Positions 13,791-24,984 of a stretch of DNA of 64,000 nucleotides are shown in pieces (position 1 is the first letter of the stretch; every line of letters begins with the position of its first letter). The stretch is from Mallotus nudiflorus (taxonomy: Eukaryota > Streptophyta > Magnoliopsida > Malpighiales > Euphorbiaceae): assembly GCA_947683625.1 (NCBI GenBank), contig CANTUR010000142.1, positions 2,563,501 through 2,627,500 on the forward strand, in the 5' to 3' direction. The position numbers and the translations under genes were made by a program. The notes beneath the pieces were generated by a model. The model had not been told where the DNA came from. It saw nothing but the letters and a program-made list of their open reading frames with translations, and did no database searches.

Positions 13791-15474
13791 TCCTCTCTAA
13801 GGTTTACACATTGTGAAAGGACTCACTCTGAATCTTGTCCAGGTTATGACATAAGAATTATTAGTTTGAAATGTAAACACCATAATTGTTAATGTAAATC
13901 CAAAGTGAACATGCATAAAAAAAATCACACACGTTATAGATAGATTCACATGTGCTTTCATTGATATAAACATTATAATTATTAACCATTGTTTTGGCCT
14001 TCTCACATAAGTACCTCCCAAACTTTTAGCTATCTCTTATTGCATAACTTTTTTTTCCCTTTGTTTCTCTCCTTGATGTTGCAGCTTGCTCAGGTTTAGT
14101 TGCAATATTCTAAGACTCGATCATTATAGAATTGGCGTTTTGGTTTTGTGTAGAGGTTTTATTCTCTTCAGTAGTTTCCTAAAAAAGAAATCAAATTATA
14201 ACTTCTTAGAATAAATAAATGTTAAATGAAAGGAATTATAGTTGATTTCCTTTATTGGGACAAGTCTTTCTATTATGCCCCTCCTTTTAACACAAACCAT
14301 AGACTTGTTTAATGCCTTTCTTTAAAAGGTTGTGTTCCTTCCATCCATAAATGTTTGGCTCATTAGAAGTTTGAACTCTTTAGTTTTTGGTCTACCAGGC
14401 AATTTAGAGTGTAAGGGAAGTTTTATTGGTAGAAATTCATTTAACTTATAAAATCTTGATCTTGGGACTAAAAATAGGGGTTATTAGTAGGTTGCCAAAT
14501 AAGTTGACTTATGATACCTCTATTTGCTAGTGGTACAATGTGCATATTATGTGAAAACATGAGATTCTTATGAGTTCCCAAGCTCTACATATGCATAATT
14601 GCTTATCTAATAACATAATTTGCTTATCCTACCCTTCACCTATTTTATATCCTACTTCACCATTGAAAACCACTTTATATCCACAACAATTGTCCTTCTA
14701 ATCTTGAAAAGTATGCATACAACCTGGACTCAATTCATTAATCTAATTTGCAGCCCTCTTATTATTTTCTTTAATCATATTCTTGGATTGCAATATTATA
14801 TCTTTTAATATACTAATAATTGGCTTATATCTAGCAGCAATGATCCATGAATTGAATGATTTAGTGAAGTTATTGTTCACCACCACTGAATTGTATATCG
14901 AGCTAAAGTACGCTCTATACTAATTATGAGATGGGTAGCATAACAAACTTTCTATAGCTTTTTATGAAACCTATCCTGATTTATCCAAAGTATCCTTGAA
15001 CTGTTCTTCATATATGCTTTAAGCACAAATTTAGAATTTCTCTTTTAGTTCTCCTCCAATCCACTTTTTGTTCCAATTAGAGAAAATGTGCCTAGCACAC
15101 CATCTGTACTCAGTTTAAGGAAACACAATCATGAAAACATCAGTTAAATTCTGGTCATGTGAAAAATTAGTAGTTTTTTACAAAGAAAATAATCAACATA
15201 TGAAATAAATCAATAATTTTTAACATGACTCACTCAATTAGAGTTTTTGCACTAGCCAACATAAGAACCACCTCTAATTATTCTTATTCTCTTTGTCCAC
15301 TACTACCCATACAATTAGTAGCATTTGGTCATCATCATCAAGTTGACAACACTTAATAATTACCATTTGCAAAAACCCTTCAAAAAGCATCTATTAAGAC
15401 TAATAATTTATCTACATTCAAATTTCCATCCCTTCCTGTATGCATTAAAACATGTAAACATTATTCTAAAGACT
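13790..15474 (-). pseudogene. MULE transposase remnant, catalytic and C-terminal part
   Basis: Minus-strand pieces in MuDR-type order: the region around VVVDKENKNN and RWFL (about 15230-15330), a WCARHI motif followed by NW (about 15060-15110), FNSWIIAARYKPIIS (about 14825-14870), a CRAWELIRISCFH SWIM-type zinc motif (about 14540-14600), LPGRPK-like sequence, and a zinc-knuckle tail (about 14240-14300). The region left of 14240 looks like a decayed 3' end. Stops and shifts occur throughout. The reading joins that at 26382 once element F is removed. MULE transposases cut and move Mutator-type DNA elements; this copy is dead. Confidence 0.82.
15470..15474. repeat. Target-site duplication of element F, left copy
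   Basis: AGACT, paired with AGACC at 26382-26386, one change. Confidence 0.7.
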
Positions 15475-15496
15475 TGTAAGCACTTAATTTCTAGAC

Positions 15497-15764
15497 GTTT
15501 CACAGGAACTATATCAAGTTTTCAATTTATCATCGCTAAACGTCCCACAAGGAATATAGTGAAACTCATTTGCACAAAGTCCATTAGACATTCCACAGGA
15601 AATATAGTGTGACTTATCAAACACTACACCTTGCTCAACAATTTAAGCATCAATCTATCATTTAGGATACAATCAAGTGTCCTAATTTCTTTCTTTAGAA
15701 ATTATGTGCTTTTATTGTTTTACCGCAATTTGTCAAGCAAACATCGACAAAGGGGGGGGGCAAC
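15497..15764 (+). repeat. Element F internal remnant with three short repeats and polypurine tract
   Basis: Three related copies of an AGACRTTCCACAGGAATATAG-like unit lie at about 15492, 15538 and 15588. A polypurine tract of AAA plus nine G (about 15749-15760) follows, then CAAC and the LTR start. Repeats just ahead of the 3' LTR are common in Tat-type elements. Confidence 0.65.
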
Positions 15765-17842
15765 TGTAAGCACCTAATTTCAAGATGCAATTGTGCACAA
15801 TTGCGACATAAGCCCCTATGATGAAATTCATTTAAAAATTGAACTTGGTTGTCGATTTTCTGGACTTTAAGGACTAAATTGCAACATTTTTTAGGATTTG
15901 ATTGCAAATAAATCAATTTTTCAGGAGTCTGTTGGTAATTAAAAGTTAAAAATAATAATAATAATAATTTTTTAGGATCGGCATTAGACAATGCCAATTG
16001 GCATTATATAATGTCGATCGGCATTGCACAATGCCGACACATAATAAGTCCTTTTTTTTTTGCATATTTTTTCTTATTTTTTATTAATTTTTTTAGTGTT
16101 TTGATTGGTTGAAAATTCAAATTTTATCTTTATGATTATCCAATAAGGCTTTTTTTTAAAAGTAGAAGATTTTTAAAATAAAAAAAACAAATGCTATATG
16201 ATCATCAGTCCGTTTCTCCTTTGGAGGAAGTCAGTACGCGCAGACTCTGCATTTAAAAGCAGAGTCTGTATGTGTGCGAAAAAAAAAAGGAGAATTTTTA
16301 GGAGAGGATTTTTCTTTCTTTGGGAGACTCACACACAAACGAGATTTTTATACACACAGAGAAAAAAAACGTAGAAACCCTAAAATTTAGATGTGAAGAA
16401 TACCTCACACACACCCTGGTCTTTCAAAAAACCCCAATTTTGGATATTGCCAGTGTCTTCAAAAGTAATCAAATCCCAGTCCAGAATCAACAACAATTAA
16501 ATTTCAACAGTGAAAATCCTAGTCTGAGAGGCCAAAAAGGGCATTTGCATAGCATTATCACAATATTCTTTTTTATTTTTTTTGTTCTTTCCTTAATGAT
16601 TCTTATTTTATTATTGTTATTGATTTGAGTATTAAATTTCACTAATCTATTTTTTTTGTTTTTTTGTTTTGATATGTGCATATGGATTGAGGATGATACT
16701 GCCTATATTTAAATTGAGCAGAAGGTCCATGGAATACCATGGAAGAACCTGTGTTGTTTTCCAGTAGAATTTAAGGTTGTCTTTATTTTTTCCATTTTTG
16801 GTGTTCTATGTAGTTATTTTAATTTTTGGGTGTATAATCGTTAAATTTTAATTTTGTATGTAGTTTGTAATAGCCCCAGTAGTGGGAATAGTGAAAAATT
16901 TAATTTTCTGTACTTTAAAATTAATTAGTAATGAGGTTCAATTGGAAAAAAATCAATTAAAATCAATGGTGGCAGTAGCTTAAATTAAGGTTTTCATGTA
17001 ATTAATTTAGGATTTTTTAGAAAATCACTGTAATGTTTATTTGATCCATTTTTTGTGTTTTATTAGTTTTGGACTTGTTTTTTATGTTTTTATCTTTCTG
17101 GGCCCCAAGCTCACATTTAGGTCTAACCCATTCAAATAAATATCTAACCCATTCAAATAAATAGGCTTAAAAATGGTTTAAGACTTTAATTAAAATCAAT
17201 TTAGGCCCATTAGGTTAATTAGATTTTAGGCCCACTTAGTTAATTAAAACTTGTCTAGACTTAGCTCAGCCCACTTAGTTTCATTTCTTTTAAAATAAAT
17301 AGACCTAGGCCCTAGGCCCATACTTCACTTAAAATAAAACTAAGTTAGACTTAGGCCCACTAATTTGATTTTCCTTTAAAATTGAATAGACTTAAGCCCA
17401 TTCTTTAGACAAATTAAAATAAACAGATCTAGGCTCACTAATTAATAAAAATGTAGGCCACCTATAGTCCATTTCTCATTTGTAAATAATATTTAGACTT
17501 AGCTAACTTATAAAATAAAATTAACATAATTTAGACATAGGGACATTGCCTTTTTGTGCATTTTTTACTTGTAATTTTATTGACTTGTTGCCTTTTGGGT
17601 TAGATGGATGTTAATTCGGGTTTAATAAAATTGCATATAATTAGAGGATGGAATAATCATTTATAAAATTATTCTAAAAGAACATGAGACTAAGAGAAGT
17701 TAGTATTCCGTATCCAGAATCTCCTAGTTGTGGTGCTAGCTTTCTTTTAGAGAATCAAGTACCACCTTTTCAATTTGTCCCAGTTATTACCCTAGGTGGC
17801 GACTCCTCTTCTCCACGCCATGTCTTTGTGATAGTGGTTAGT
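15765..17842 (+). repeat. Element F 3' LTR, first part
   Basis: Starts TGTAAGCACC. It holds three 20 bp-spaced palindromes (15979-16036), a perfect 10 bp hairpin with a TTTAAAA loop (16241-16268) and several GGCCCA motifs (17101-17400). It is interrupted at TTAGT by element B and resumes at 26303. Confidence 0.7.
17838..17842. repeat. Target-site duplication of element B, left copy
   Basis: TTAGT, identical to 26298-26302. Confidence 0.9.
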
Positions 17843-19448
17843 TGTAATATCCCGTGTTTTTAAAATATTTTTACACTGTACCGGGATATGCAGTGTTAAT
17901 AAATTTTGAATATATATGTGATATTTTTACGAGTTAATATGTATTTTAAACCTATTTTAATTACTGTGTATTATTTTCAGTGTTTTACGTAAAATTTTCT
18001 CGGGACTTGCATTTCCGGGGAAATTTTCACGTAAACAATGTATTATTAATTATTTTAAATGTATTTACGGACTTGCATGAACTCATACATATTTTTAAAT
18101 TATTAAATAAAGTCTGTGTGTGTATATTTATTTAATTAGGGTTTATTATTACCCTAATATTTTATTAATTATTTATTTGTTTTATTGTTATTTAATTAAT
18201 TTTATTTAGTATAAATTATTAAAATATTAAATTTTATGTGTGTGGTGTATATTTGATGTGTGTAATTTAATATTATTTTAATATATAGTATAAAGTATAT
18301 ATATACATATATTTGTCAAAATTACAAAAGTTTGGAAAATTACACATTTGCCCCCGACTATCCCTTTCTTCCCCGATCGATTCCCTTCTCCGTTTCCGGT
18401 TGCTGTCGTGCCGTTTCTTCACCGTGGGTGTGCCGTCCGGTGTGCCACCGTCTTCCCCGACCAATTCCGCCGCCTGAGGAGGCCGTTTCCGACGCCTGGA
18501 AGTCGATTTTGGCCGGAGAAGCTGAAAATCGATCCACCGTCGATCACGTCGATTCCGGCCACCGTTTTCGACACCGCCAGTGTCTTTATTCTCCTTGAGA
18601 TCCGGTGAGTGTGATTCTAGCTTTGGTTTGAGCTGAAATGGTTTAGATTTGCTTAGGTTTTGATTTTTCCAATTCGGTCACATTAGGGTTTTTGATTTTT
18701 TTGAGCTTCGAATTTGATGATTCATGGAAAATCCCTTCACAAATGTTGTTCCTAGTAGCTCAATATATATGTATGAATTTTTGTAGAATTTTTGGAGATT
18801 TTTTGGATTTTTGGGTATTTTTGAATATTTTAATATTATTTTCTAATTTTCGGAAATTAATTATTTAAATTATGAAATTGGAGTTTATGGTTGAATTAGG
18901 TGTTGAAATGAATTATAGGAATTTATTTGGAATTTTTATGAATTTCTAAGTATTTATTTTTAATTATTGAAGTTTATGTGATTTTGAGAAATTAGGGTTA
19001 ATTGTGTTTTTATTTGAATTTAATTGGTTAATTGGGTTTAATTATTAATATTATTGAGAAATATGTTGAGAAAATTAATTTTGGATAATTTTATGATTTT
19101 TGGTGAATTTTTGAAGTAAATTAAGTATATTTATATATATAGGGGTATTTTGGTAATTTTACCCTAAATTGTCTAAAAATGTAATTTAATTGGTTTTAAT
19201 AGTTATTTAAGGTATAAAAATGATTTCTATAAATTATTTAGTATTTTTAACTAATTAAAACTATTTTTCGTGAATTATTTTCAATTATATATATAATATA
19301 CGGTTTTTCAAATAAAATGAGTTTTAATCGGTTTTTACAGTGTTTTAAGGTTAATTATGTAATTTCCACCTATGAAATGTATTTCTGTGATTTAAGGATA
19401 TTTTTTGTATTTCTAGAATTGTTCTGTGTTTGTGGACCCCGGTCGGTA
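17843..19448 (+). repeat. Element B 5' LTR, 3' half deleted
   Basis: Corresponds to 23047-24655 of the 3' LTR with scattered small differences. It keeps the GC-rich exon-like block (about 18350-18604) and the GTGAGT donor at 18605, but breaks off inside the putative first intron at CGGTA, followed by an 8-base filler (19449-19456). Confidence 0.9.
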
Positions 19449-22400
19449 ATTTCCACTCAGTTTGTTCCACAGCAGAGTCGTGGTGGAGGTACTAGAGGAG
19501 GTGCCAGAGGTGTTGGCCAGGCTTCTACCAGTCAGCAAGGAGGTCGAGGTCAGGCCAGAGTTTTCCATCTGACTCAGCAGGATGCTCAGGCATCTAATGC
19601 AGTCGTGGCAGGTATTGTTTCTGTTTGTTACCTGGATGCATGGGTTTTGTTTGATCCGGGTGCCACGCATTCATTTGTTTCTCCTGTTTTTGCTTTTAAA
19701 TCTTATTGGCAAGCTTCGAGGATGGCTTTTCCTTTGTCTGTTGCCACTCCTCTGAGTGATTCCTTGGACACTGATATTGTTCTTTCTGGTTGTCCAGTTC
19801 TCGTGGGAGATAGAGAATTACCCACTGATTTGATTTTATTGGATGTGATGGAGTTTGATGTTATTTTGGGAATGGATTGGTTATCTCAGCACTATGCCGT
19901 GGTAGATTGCAGGAATAAGGAGGTGACTTTTAGAATTCCTGATGAAGAAGATTTTAAGTTTGTTGGTGATAGGAGTTCAGCACCTCAGAATCTTATTTCG
20001 GCTATTACAGCTAGGAAGTTGTTGAGGAAAGGTTGTCAGGGGTTTTTGGCATTGGTTAGGGATACTTCAGTGGAGAAGTTATCACTCACAGATGTTCCTG
20101 TTGCTTGTGAGTTTCCTGATGTTTTTCCCGAGGAGTTGCCAGGTTTACCACCTCATAGAGAGATTGAGTTCTGTATAGATGTGATTCCAGGTACTACTCC
20201 TATATCTATGCCACCCTATCATATGGCTCCTGCAGAGTTGAAAGAGTTGAAGGAGCAGTTGCAAGAGTTATTGGATAAAGGTTTTATTAGACCTAGTGTT
20301 TCTCCTTGGGGTGTACCAGTCCTGTTTGTGAAGAAGAAGGATGGTACCCTGAGACTGTGCATTGACTATAGAGAGCTGAATAAGGTGACAGTGAAGAACA
20401 AGTATCCTCTCCCGAGGATAGATGACTTATTTGATCAGCTATAGGGTGCACAGTTCTTTTCTAAGGTTGACTTAAGGTTGGGTTATCATCAGTTGCGGAT
20501 CAGTGAATCTGATATTCCTAAGACAGCGTTCCGCACTAGATATGGTCATTATGAGTTTCTGGTGATGTCTTTTGGTTTGACTAATGCACCAGTAGCTTTT
20601 ATGGACCTGATGAACAGAGAATTCAGACCGTATGTGGATTAGTTTGTAGTAGTCTTCATTGATGATATACTGGTATATTCGAGGAGTATGGAAGAGCATG
20701 TATATCATTTGAGGATTGTACTACAGACATTGAGAGATCATCAGCTTTATGCTAAATTCTCGAAGTGTGATTTCTGGATGGAGAGTGTTTCTTTTCTTGG
20801 ACACGTAGTGTCTAAAGAAGGTATTCAGGTTGATCCACAGAAGGTTGAGGCAGTATCTGAATGGCCTAGACCTACTTCTGTTACGGAGACTCAGAGTTTT
20901 CTGGGTTTAGCCGGGTATTATAGGCGGTTTGTGCAGGATTTTTCCAGGATTGCAGCCCCTATGACTCGCTTGACTCAGAAGAATGTTAGATTCGAGTGGT
21001 CAGAAGCTTGTGAGAATAGTTTTTAGTTATTGAAGGAGAAGTTGACCACAGCGCCAGTATTAGCTTTGCCTAATAGCGTGGATAAGTTCACAGTTTACTG
21101 TGATGCCTCTAGAGTTGGTCTTGGTTGTGTGTTGATGCAGAATGGAAGGGTGATAGCCTATGCTTCGAGGCAGTTGAAGAAGCATGAACAGAACTATCCT
21201 ACACATGATCTTGAGATGGCTGCAGTGATCTTTGCTTTGAAGATTTGGAGACATTATCTGTACGGGGTGACTTGTGAGATATTTACTGATCACAAGAGCC
21301 TTAAGTACATTTTTCAGCAGCGAGATCTGAATTTGAGGCAGAGAAGATGGTTGGAACTGTTGAAGGATTATGATTGCGAGATTCTATATCATCCGGGTAA
21401 AGCTAATGTGGTAGCAGATGCCTTGAGTAGGAAGTCCTCAGGTAGTCTTGCTCACATAGGTGTTGAGAGGAGACCATTGATCCAGGAGTTGCATTTGTTG
21501 GTGGATCAAGGTCTGATGATGAAGATTAGTAGATCAAGTGGACTATTAGCTCAATTTAAAGTACGATCTGTATTGAGGGATAGGATTAAAGCAGCTCAGA
21601 GCCGAGATCTTATTCTAGAAGAGCTTGCAGAGAATGTCAGAGCAGGGAAGTTCACTGATTTCACACTTGATGATGATGGTGTGTTGTGGATCAGTGGTAG
21701 ATTGTGTGTTTCGGATGTGGATAATTTGAGAGAAGAGATCCTAGAAGAAGCACATTCTACAGCTTACAGCGTTCATCCAGGTGTTACTAAGATGTACCAC
21801 AGTATCAGAGATCTATACTGGTGGGATGGATTGAAGAAGGATGTCGCTGATTATGTTGCTAAGTGCTTGACTTGTCAGCAAGTGAAAGCCGAACATCATA
21901 AGCCTTCTGGGAAGCTTCAGCCTCTTCCTATTCCCGAGTGGAAGTGGGAAAGGATAGCTATGGATTTTGTGGTCAGTTTACCTCGTTCGAAGGATGGATA
22001 CGATTCCATCTGGGTGATTGTAGACAGGTTGACGAAGTCTGCACATTTCTTGCCTGTGAAAGCCACATATTCAGTTGCTAGATTTACGAAGTTGTATGTG
22101 AAGCATATTGTGTGCCTTCATGGAGTACCTGTGTCCATTGTGTCAGATAGAGGTTCGGTGTTTACTTCTCGTTTTTGGCAGAAGTTGCAAGAAGCGATAG
22201 GCACTAGGTTGGATTTCAGTACTGCTTTTCATCCTCAGACAGATGGTCAGTCTGAGAGGACGATCCAGACACTGAAAGATATGTTGAGGATGTGTATCTT
22301 GGATTTGGGAGGTAGCTGGGATGATCATTTGTCGCTTGTTGAGTTTGCATATAATAATAGCTACCATAGCAGTATTGGCATGGCACCGTATGAGGCGTTG

Positions 22401-22990
22401 TATGGAAGGAAGTGTAGATCCCCGTTGAGTTGGGATGAGATTGGTGAGAGAGCTTTGACTGGACCAGAGATGGTTCAGGATGCTGCAGAGAAAGTCGCCG
22501 TGATCAAGCGCAGATTAGAGATCGCAGTTAGCAGACAGAAGAGTTATGCAGATCCTAGGCGCAGAGATGTGGAGTTTCAGGTTGGAGATTTTGTTTTTCT
22601 AAAGGTATCTCCGATGAAGGGTGTGATGAGATTTGGCAGGAAGGGTAAGTTAGCACCGAGATACATTGGACCGTTTGAGATTCTGGAGAGAGTTGGCACT
22701 GTTGCATATCGGTTGGATTTGCCTCCGAGTATGTCACAAGTGCATCCAGTATTTCATATCTCGATGTTGAGGAAGTATATCTCAGATCTTCACACGTATT
22801 GCAGCCTGACAGTGTAGAAATGAGTGAAGATTTGACGTTTGTGGAAGAACCTGTGGCGATCGTTGATTATCAAGTTCGACAGTTGCGATCGAAGCAGATT
22901 CCGATGTTCTGTGGCGTAGCGACAGAGTTGAAGAGCTTACGTGGAGACTGAAGCTGAGATGCGAGCTTCTTACCCGTATCTCTTTCCTTC
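19449..22990 (+). pseudogene. Element B pol, nearly intact frame with three stops and a broken chromodomain
   Basis: Gag tail (to about 19590), protease with DPGATHSF (about 19652), RT with an intact FIDD (20655-20666), RNase H with CDAS, LEMAA, TDHKS and DALSR motifs (about 21090-21430), integrase HHCC zinc region and core with MDFV, SDRG and QSER (about 21750-22270). All lie in one frame, closed only by TAG stops at 20442, 20640 and 21024. Comparison with element C suggests CAG-to-TAG, TGG-to-TAG and CAG-to-TAG. A one-base loss near 22789 and a short deletion near 22905 break the chromodomain. The last open stretch, 21030-22817, is 595 codons. An ATG at 19317 in the LTR opens into this frame across the deletion join. 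Confidence 0.92.
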
Positions 22991-23031
22991 TTGATCTTGT
23001 TTTTTTTTCTGGAATTCGGGGACGAATTCTT

Positions 23032-23043
23032 GTAAGGGGGGAA
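23032..23043 (+). other. Element B polypurine tract
   Basis: GTAAGGGGGGAAG immediately before the 3' LTR start TGTAATATCCCG. Confidence 0.85.
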
Positions 23044-23564
23044 GACTGTAATATCCCGTGTTTTTAAAATATTTTTACACTGTACCCGGGATATGCAGTG
23101 TTAATAAATTTTGAATATATATGTGATATTTTTACGAGTTAATATGTATTTTAAACCTATTTTAATTACTGTGTATTATTTTCAGTGTTTTACGTAAAAT
23201 TTTCCCGGGACTTGCATTTTCGGGGAAATTTTCACGTAAACAATGTATTATTAATTATTTTAAATGTATTTACGGACTTGCATGAACTCATACATATTTT
23301 TAAATTATTAAATAAAGCCTGTGTGTGTATATTTATTTAATTAGGGTTTATTATTACCCTAATATTTTATTAATTATTTATTTGTTTTATTGTTATTTAA
23401 TTAATTTTATTTAGTATAAATTATTAAAATATTAAATTTTATGTGTGTGGTGTATATTTGATGTGTGTAATTTAATATTGTTTTAATATATAGTATAAAG
23501 TATATATATATACATATATTTGTCAAAATTACAAAAGTTTGGAAAATTACACATTTGCCCCCGA

Positions 23565-23811
23565 CTATCCCTTTCTTCCCCGATCGATTCCCTTCTCCGT
23601 TTCCGGTCGCTGCCGTGCCGTTTCTTCACCGTGGGTGTGCCGTCCGGTGTGCCACCATCTTCCCCGACCAATTCCGCCGCCTGAGGAGGCCGTTTCCGGC
23701 GCCTGGAAGTCGATTTTGGCCGGAGAATCTGAAAATCGATCCACCGTCGATCACGTCGATTCCGGCCACCGTTTTCGACACCACCAGTCTCTTTCTTCTC
23801 CTTGAGCTCCG
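23565..23811 (+). promoter_or_regulatory. Putative LTR leader exon 1 with donor (element B)
   Basis: A sharp GC-rich island ending in CTCCG/GTGAGT, a near-consensus plant 5' splice site at 23811/23812. The same end is at 18604 (B 5' LTR) and 56994 (D); C, E and the solo LTR in A carry equivalents. A run of alternating TA (about 23505-23520) lies upstream as a possible TATA region. Splicing is inferred, not shown. Confidence 0.55.
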
Positions 23812-24730
23812 GTGAGTGTGATTCTAGCTTTGGTTTGAGCTGAAATGGTTTAGATTTGCTTAGGTTTCGATTTTTCCAATTCGGTCACATTAGGGTTTTT
23901 GATTTTTTTGAGCTTCGAATTGGATGATTCATGGAAACTCCCTTCACAAATATTGTTCCTAGTAGCTCAATCTACATGTATGAATTTTTGTAGAATTTTT
24001 GGAGATTTTTTGGATTTTTGGGTATTTTTGAATATTTTAATATTATTTTCTAATTTTCGGAAATTAATTATTTAAATTATGAAATTGGAGTTTATGGTTG
24101 AATTAGGTGTTGAAATGAATTATAGGAATTTATTTGGAATTTTTATGAATTTCTAAGTATTTATTTTTAATTATTGAAGTTTATGTGATTTTGAGAAATT
24201 AGGGTTAATTGTGTTTTTATTTGAATTTAATTGGTTAATTGGGTTTAATTATTAATATTATTGATAAATATGTTGAGAAAATTAATTTTGGATAATTGTA
24301 TGATTTTTGGTGAATTTTTGAAGTAAATTATGTATATTTATATATATAGGGGTATTTTGGTAATTTTATCCTAAATTGTCTAAAAATGTAATTTAATTGG
24401 TTTTAATAGTTATTTAAGGTATAAAAATGATTTTTATAAATTATTTAGTATTTTTAACTAATTAAAACTATTTTTCGTGAATTATTTTCAATTATATATA
24501 TAATATACGGTTTTTCAAATAAAATGAGTTTTAATCGGTTTTTACAGTGTTTTAAGGTTAATTATGTAATTTCCACCTATGAAATGTATTTCTGTGATTT
24601 AAGGATATTTTTTGTATTTCTAGAATTGTTCTGTGTTTGTGGACCCCGGTCGGTAGATTGTAGTCTGGAGTCCGACCGAGGGGTTGTGGTTTTGTGTTGA
24701 GCCTATTTTTCGAAGTGTGTTTCTTTGCAG

Positions 24731-24984
24731 GGTCGGCTCTACTCTTTTGAGTAGAGAAATGTCCGTTTTACAGGGGAGGTTCTACCAGATTTTCGGTAGA
24801 ATTCTCGTAAAACGCGATATCCAGTCGAACCCTAAATTTCGATTATGTGTTTAATACTCTAGATTGAATTCTAGGATTTTTGTTAGGTTTATTCTAATGT
24901 CGGTTATTTATTGCTTGTTTAGTTGCACCGAGACCGAGGGCTAGTGGACCAGGCCCGTCGGACCTGTCTCGTGCAGCGCATTAG
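24731..24984 (+). promoter_or_regulatory. Putative LTR leader exon 2 with hairpin module (element B)
   Basis: Bounded by TTCTTTGCAG (acceptor ending 24730) and AG/GTGAGT (donor at 24985). Hairpin I: CTCTACTC (24737-24744) with GAGTAGAG (24749-24756), TTTT loop. Hairpin II: CGTTTTAC (24764-24771) with GTAAAACG (24807-24814), and inside it TTCTACC (24780-24786) with GGTAGAA (24795-24801). An outer stem GGGTCG/CGAACCC-like can close both. Confidence 0.55.

Noticed and set aside
16320..16628. 102-codon reading in the F LTR
   Set aside because: Low-complexity hydrophobic end, no domain, and it sits in LTR sequence.
17797..17808. GGTGGCGACTCC resembles a tRNA-Arg primer site used by Ogre-type elements
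   Set aside because: It lies inside the F LTR, about 110 bases before its end when element B is removed, and is followed by LTR sequence up to CAACA and the target duplication. It is more likely an LTR motif of that lineage.
21060..21293. Antisense readings across pol regions of B, C and E
   Set aside because: Shadows of the conserved pol frame on the other strand.
23539..23815. Open readings of 86-88 codons in the GC-rich block of the B LTRs (also 18332-18608)
   Set aside because: They come from a GC-rich leader exon with few stops. Two frames are open at once, and there is no recognisable domain or relation to C or E at the protein level.
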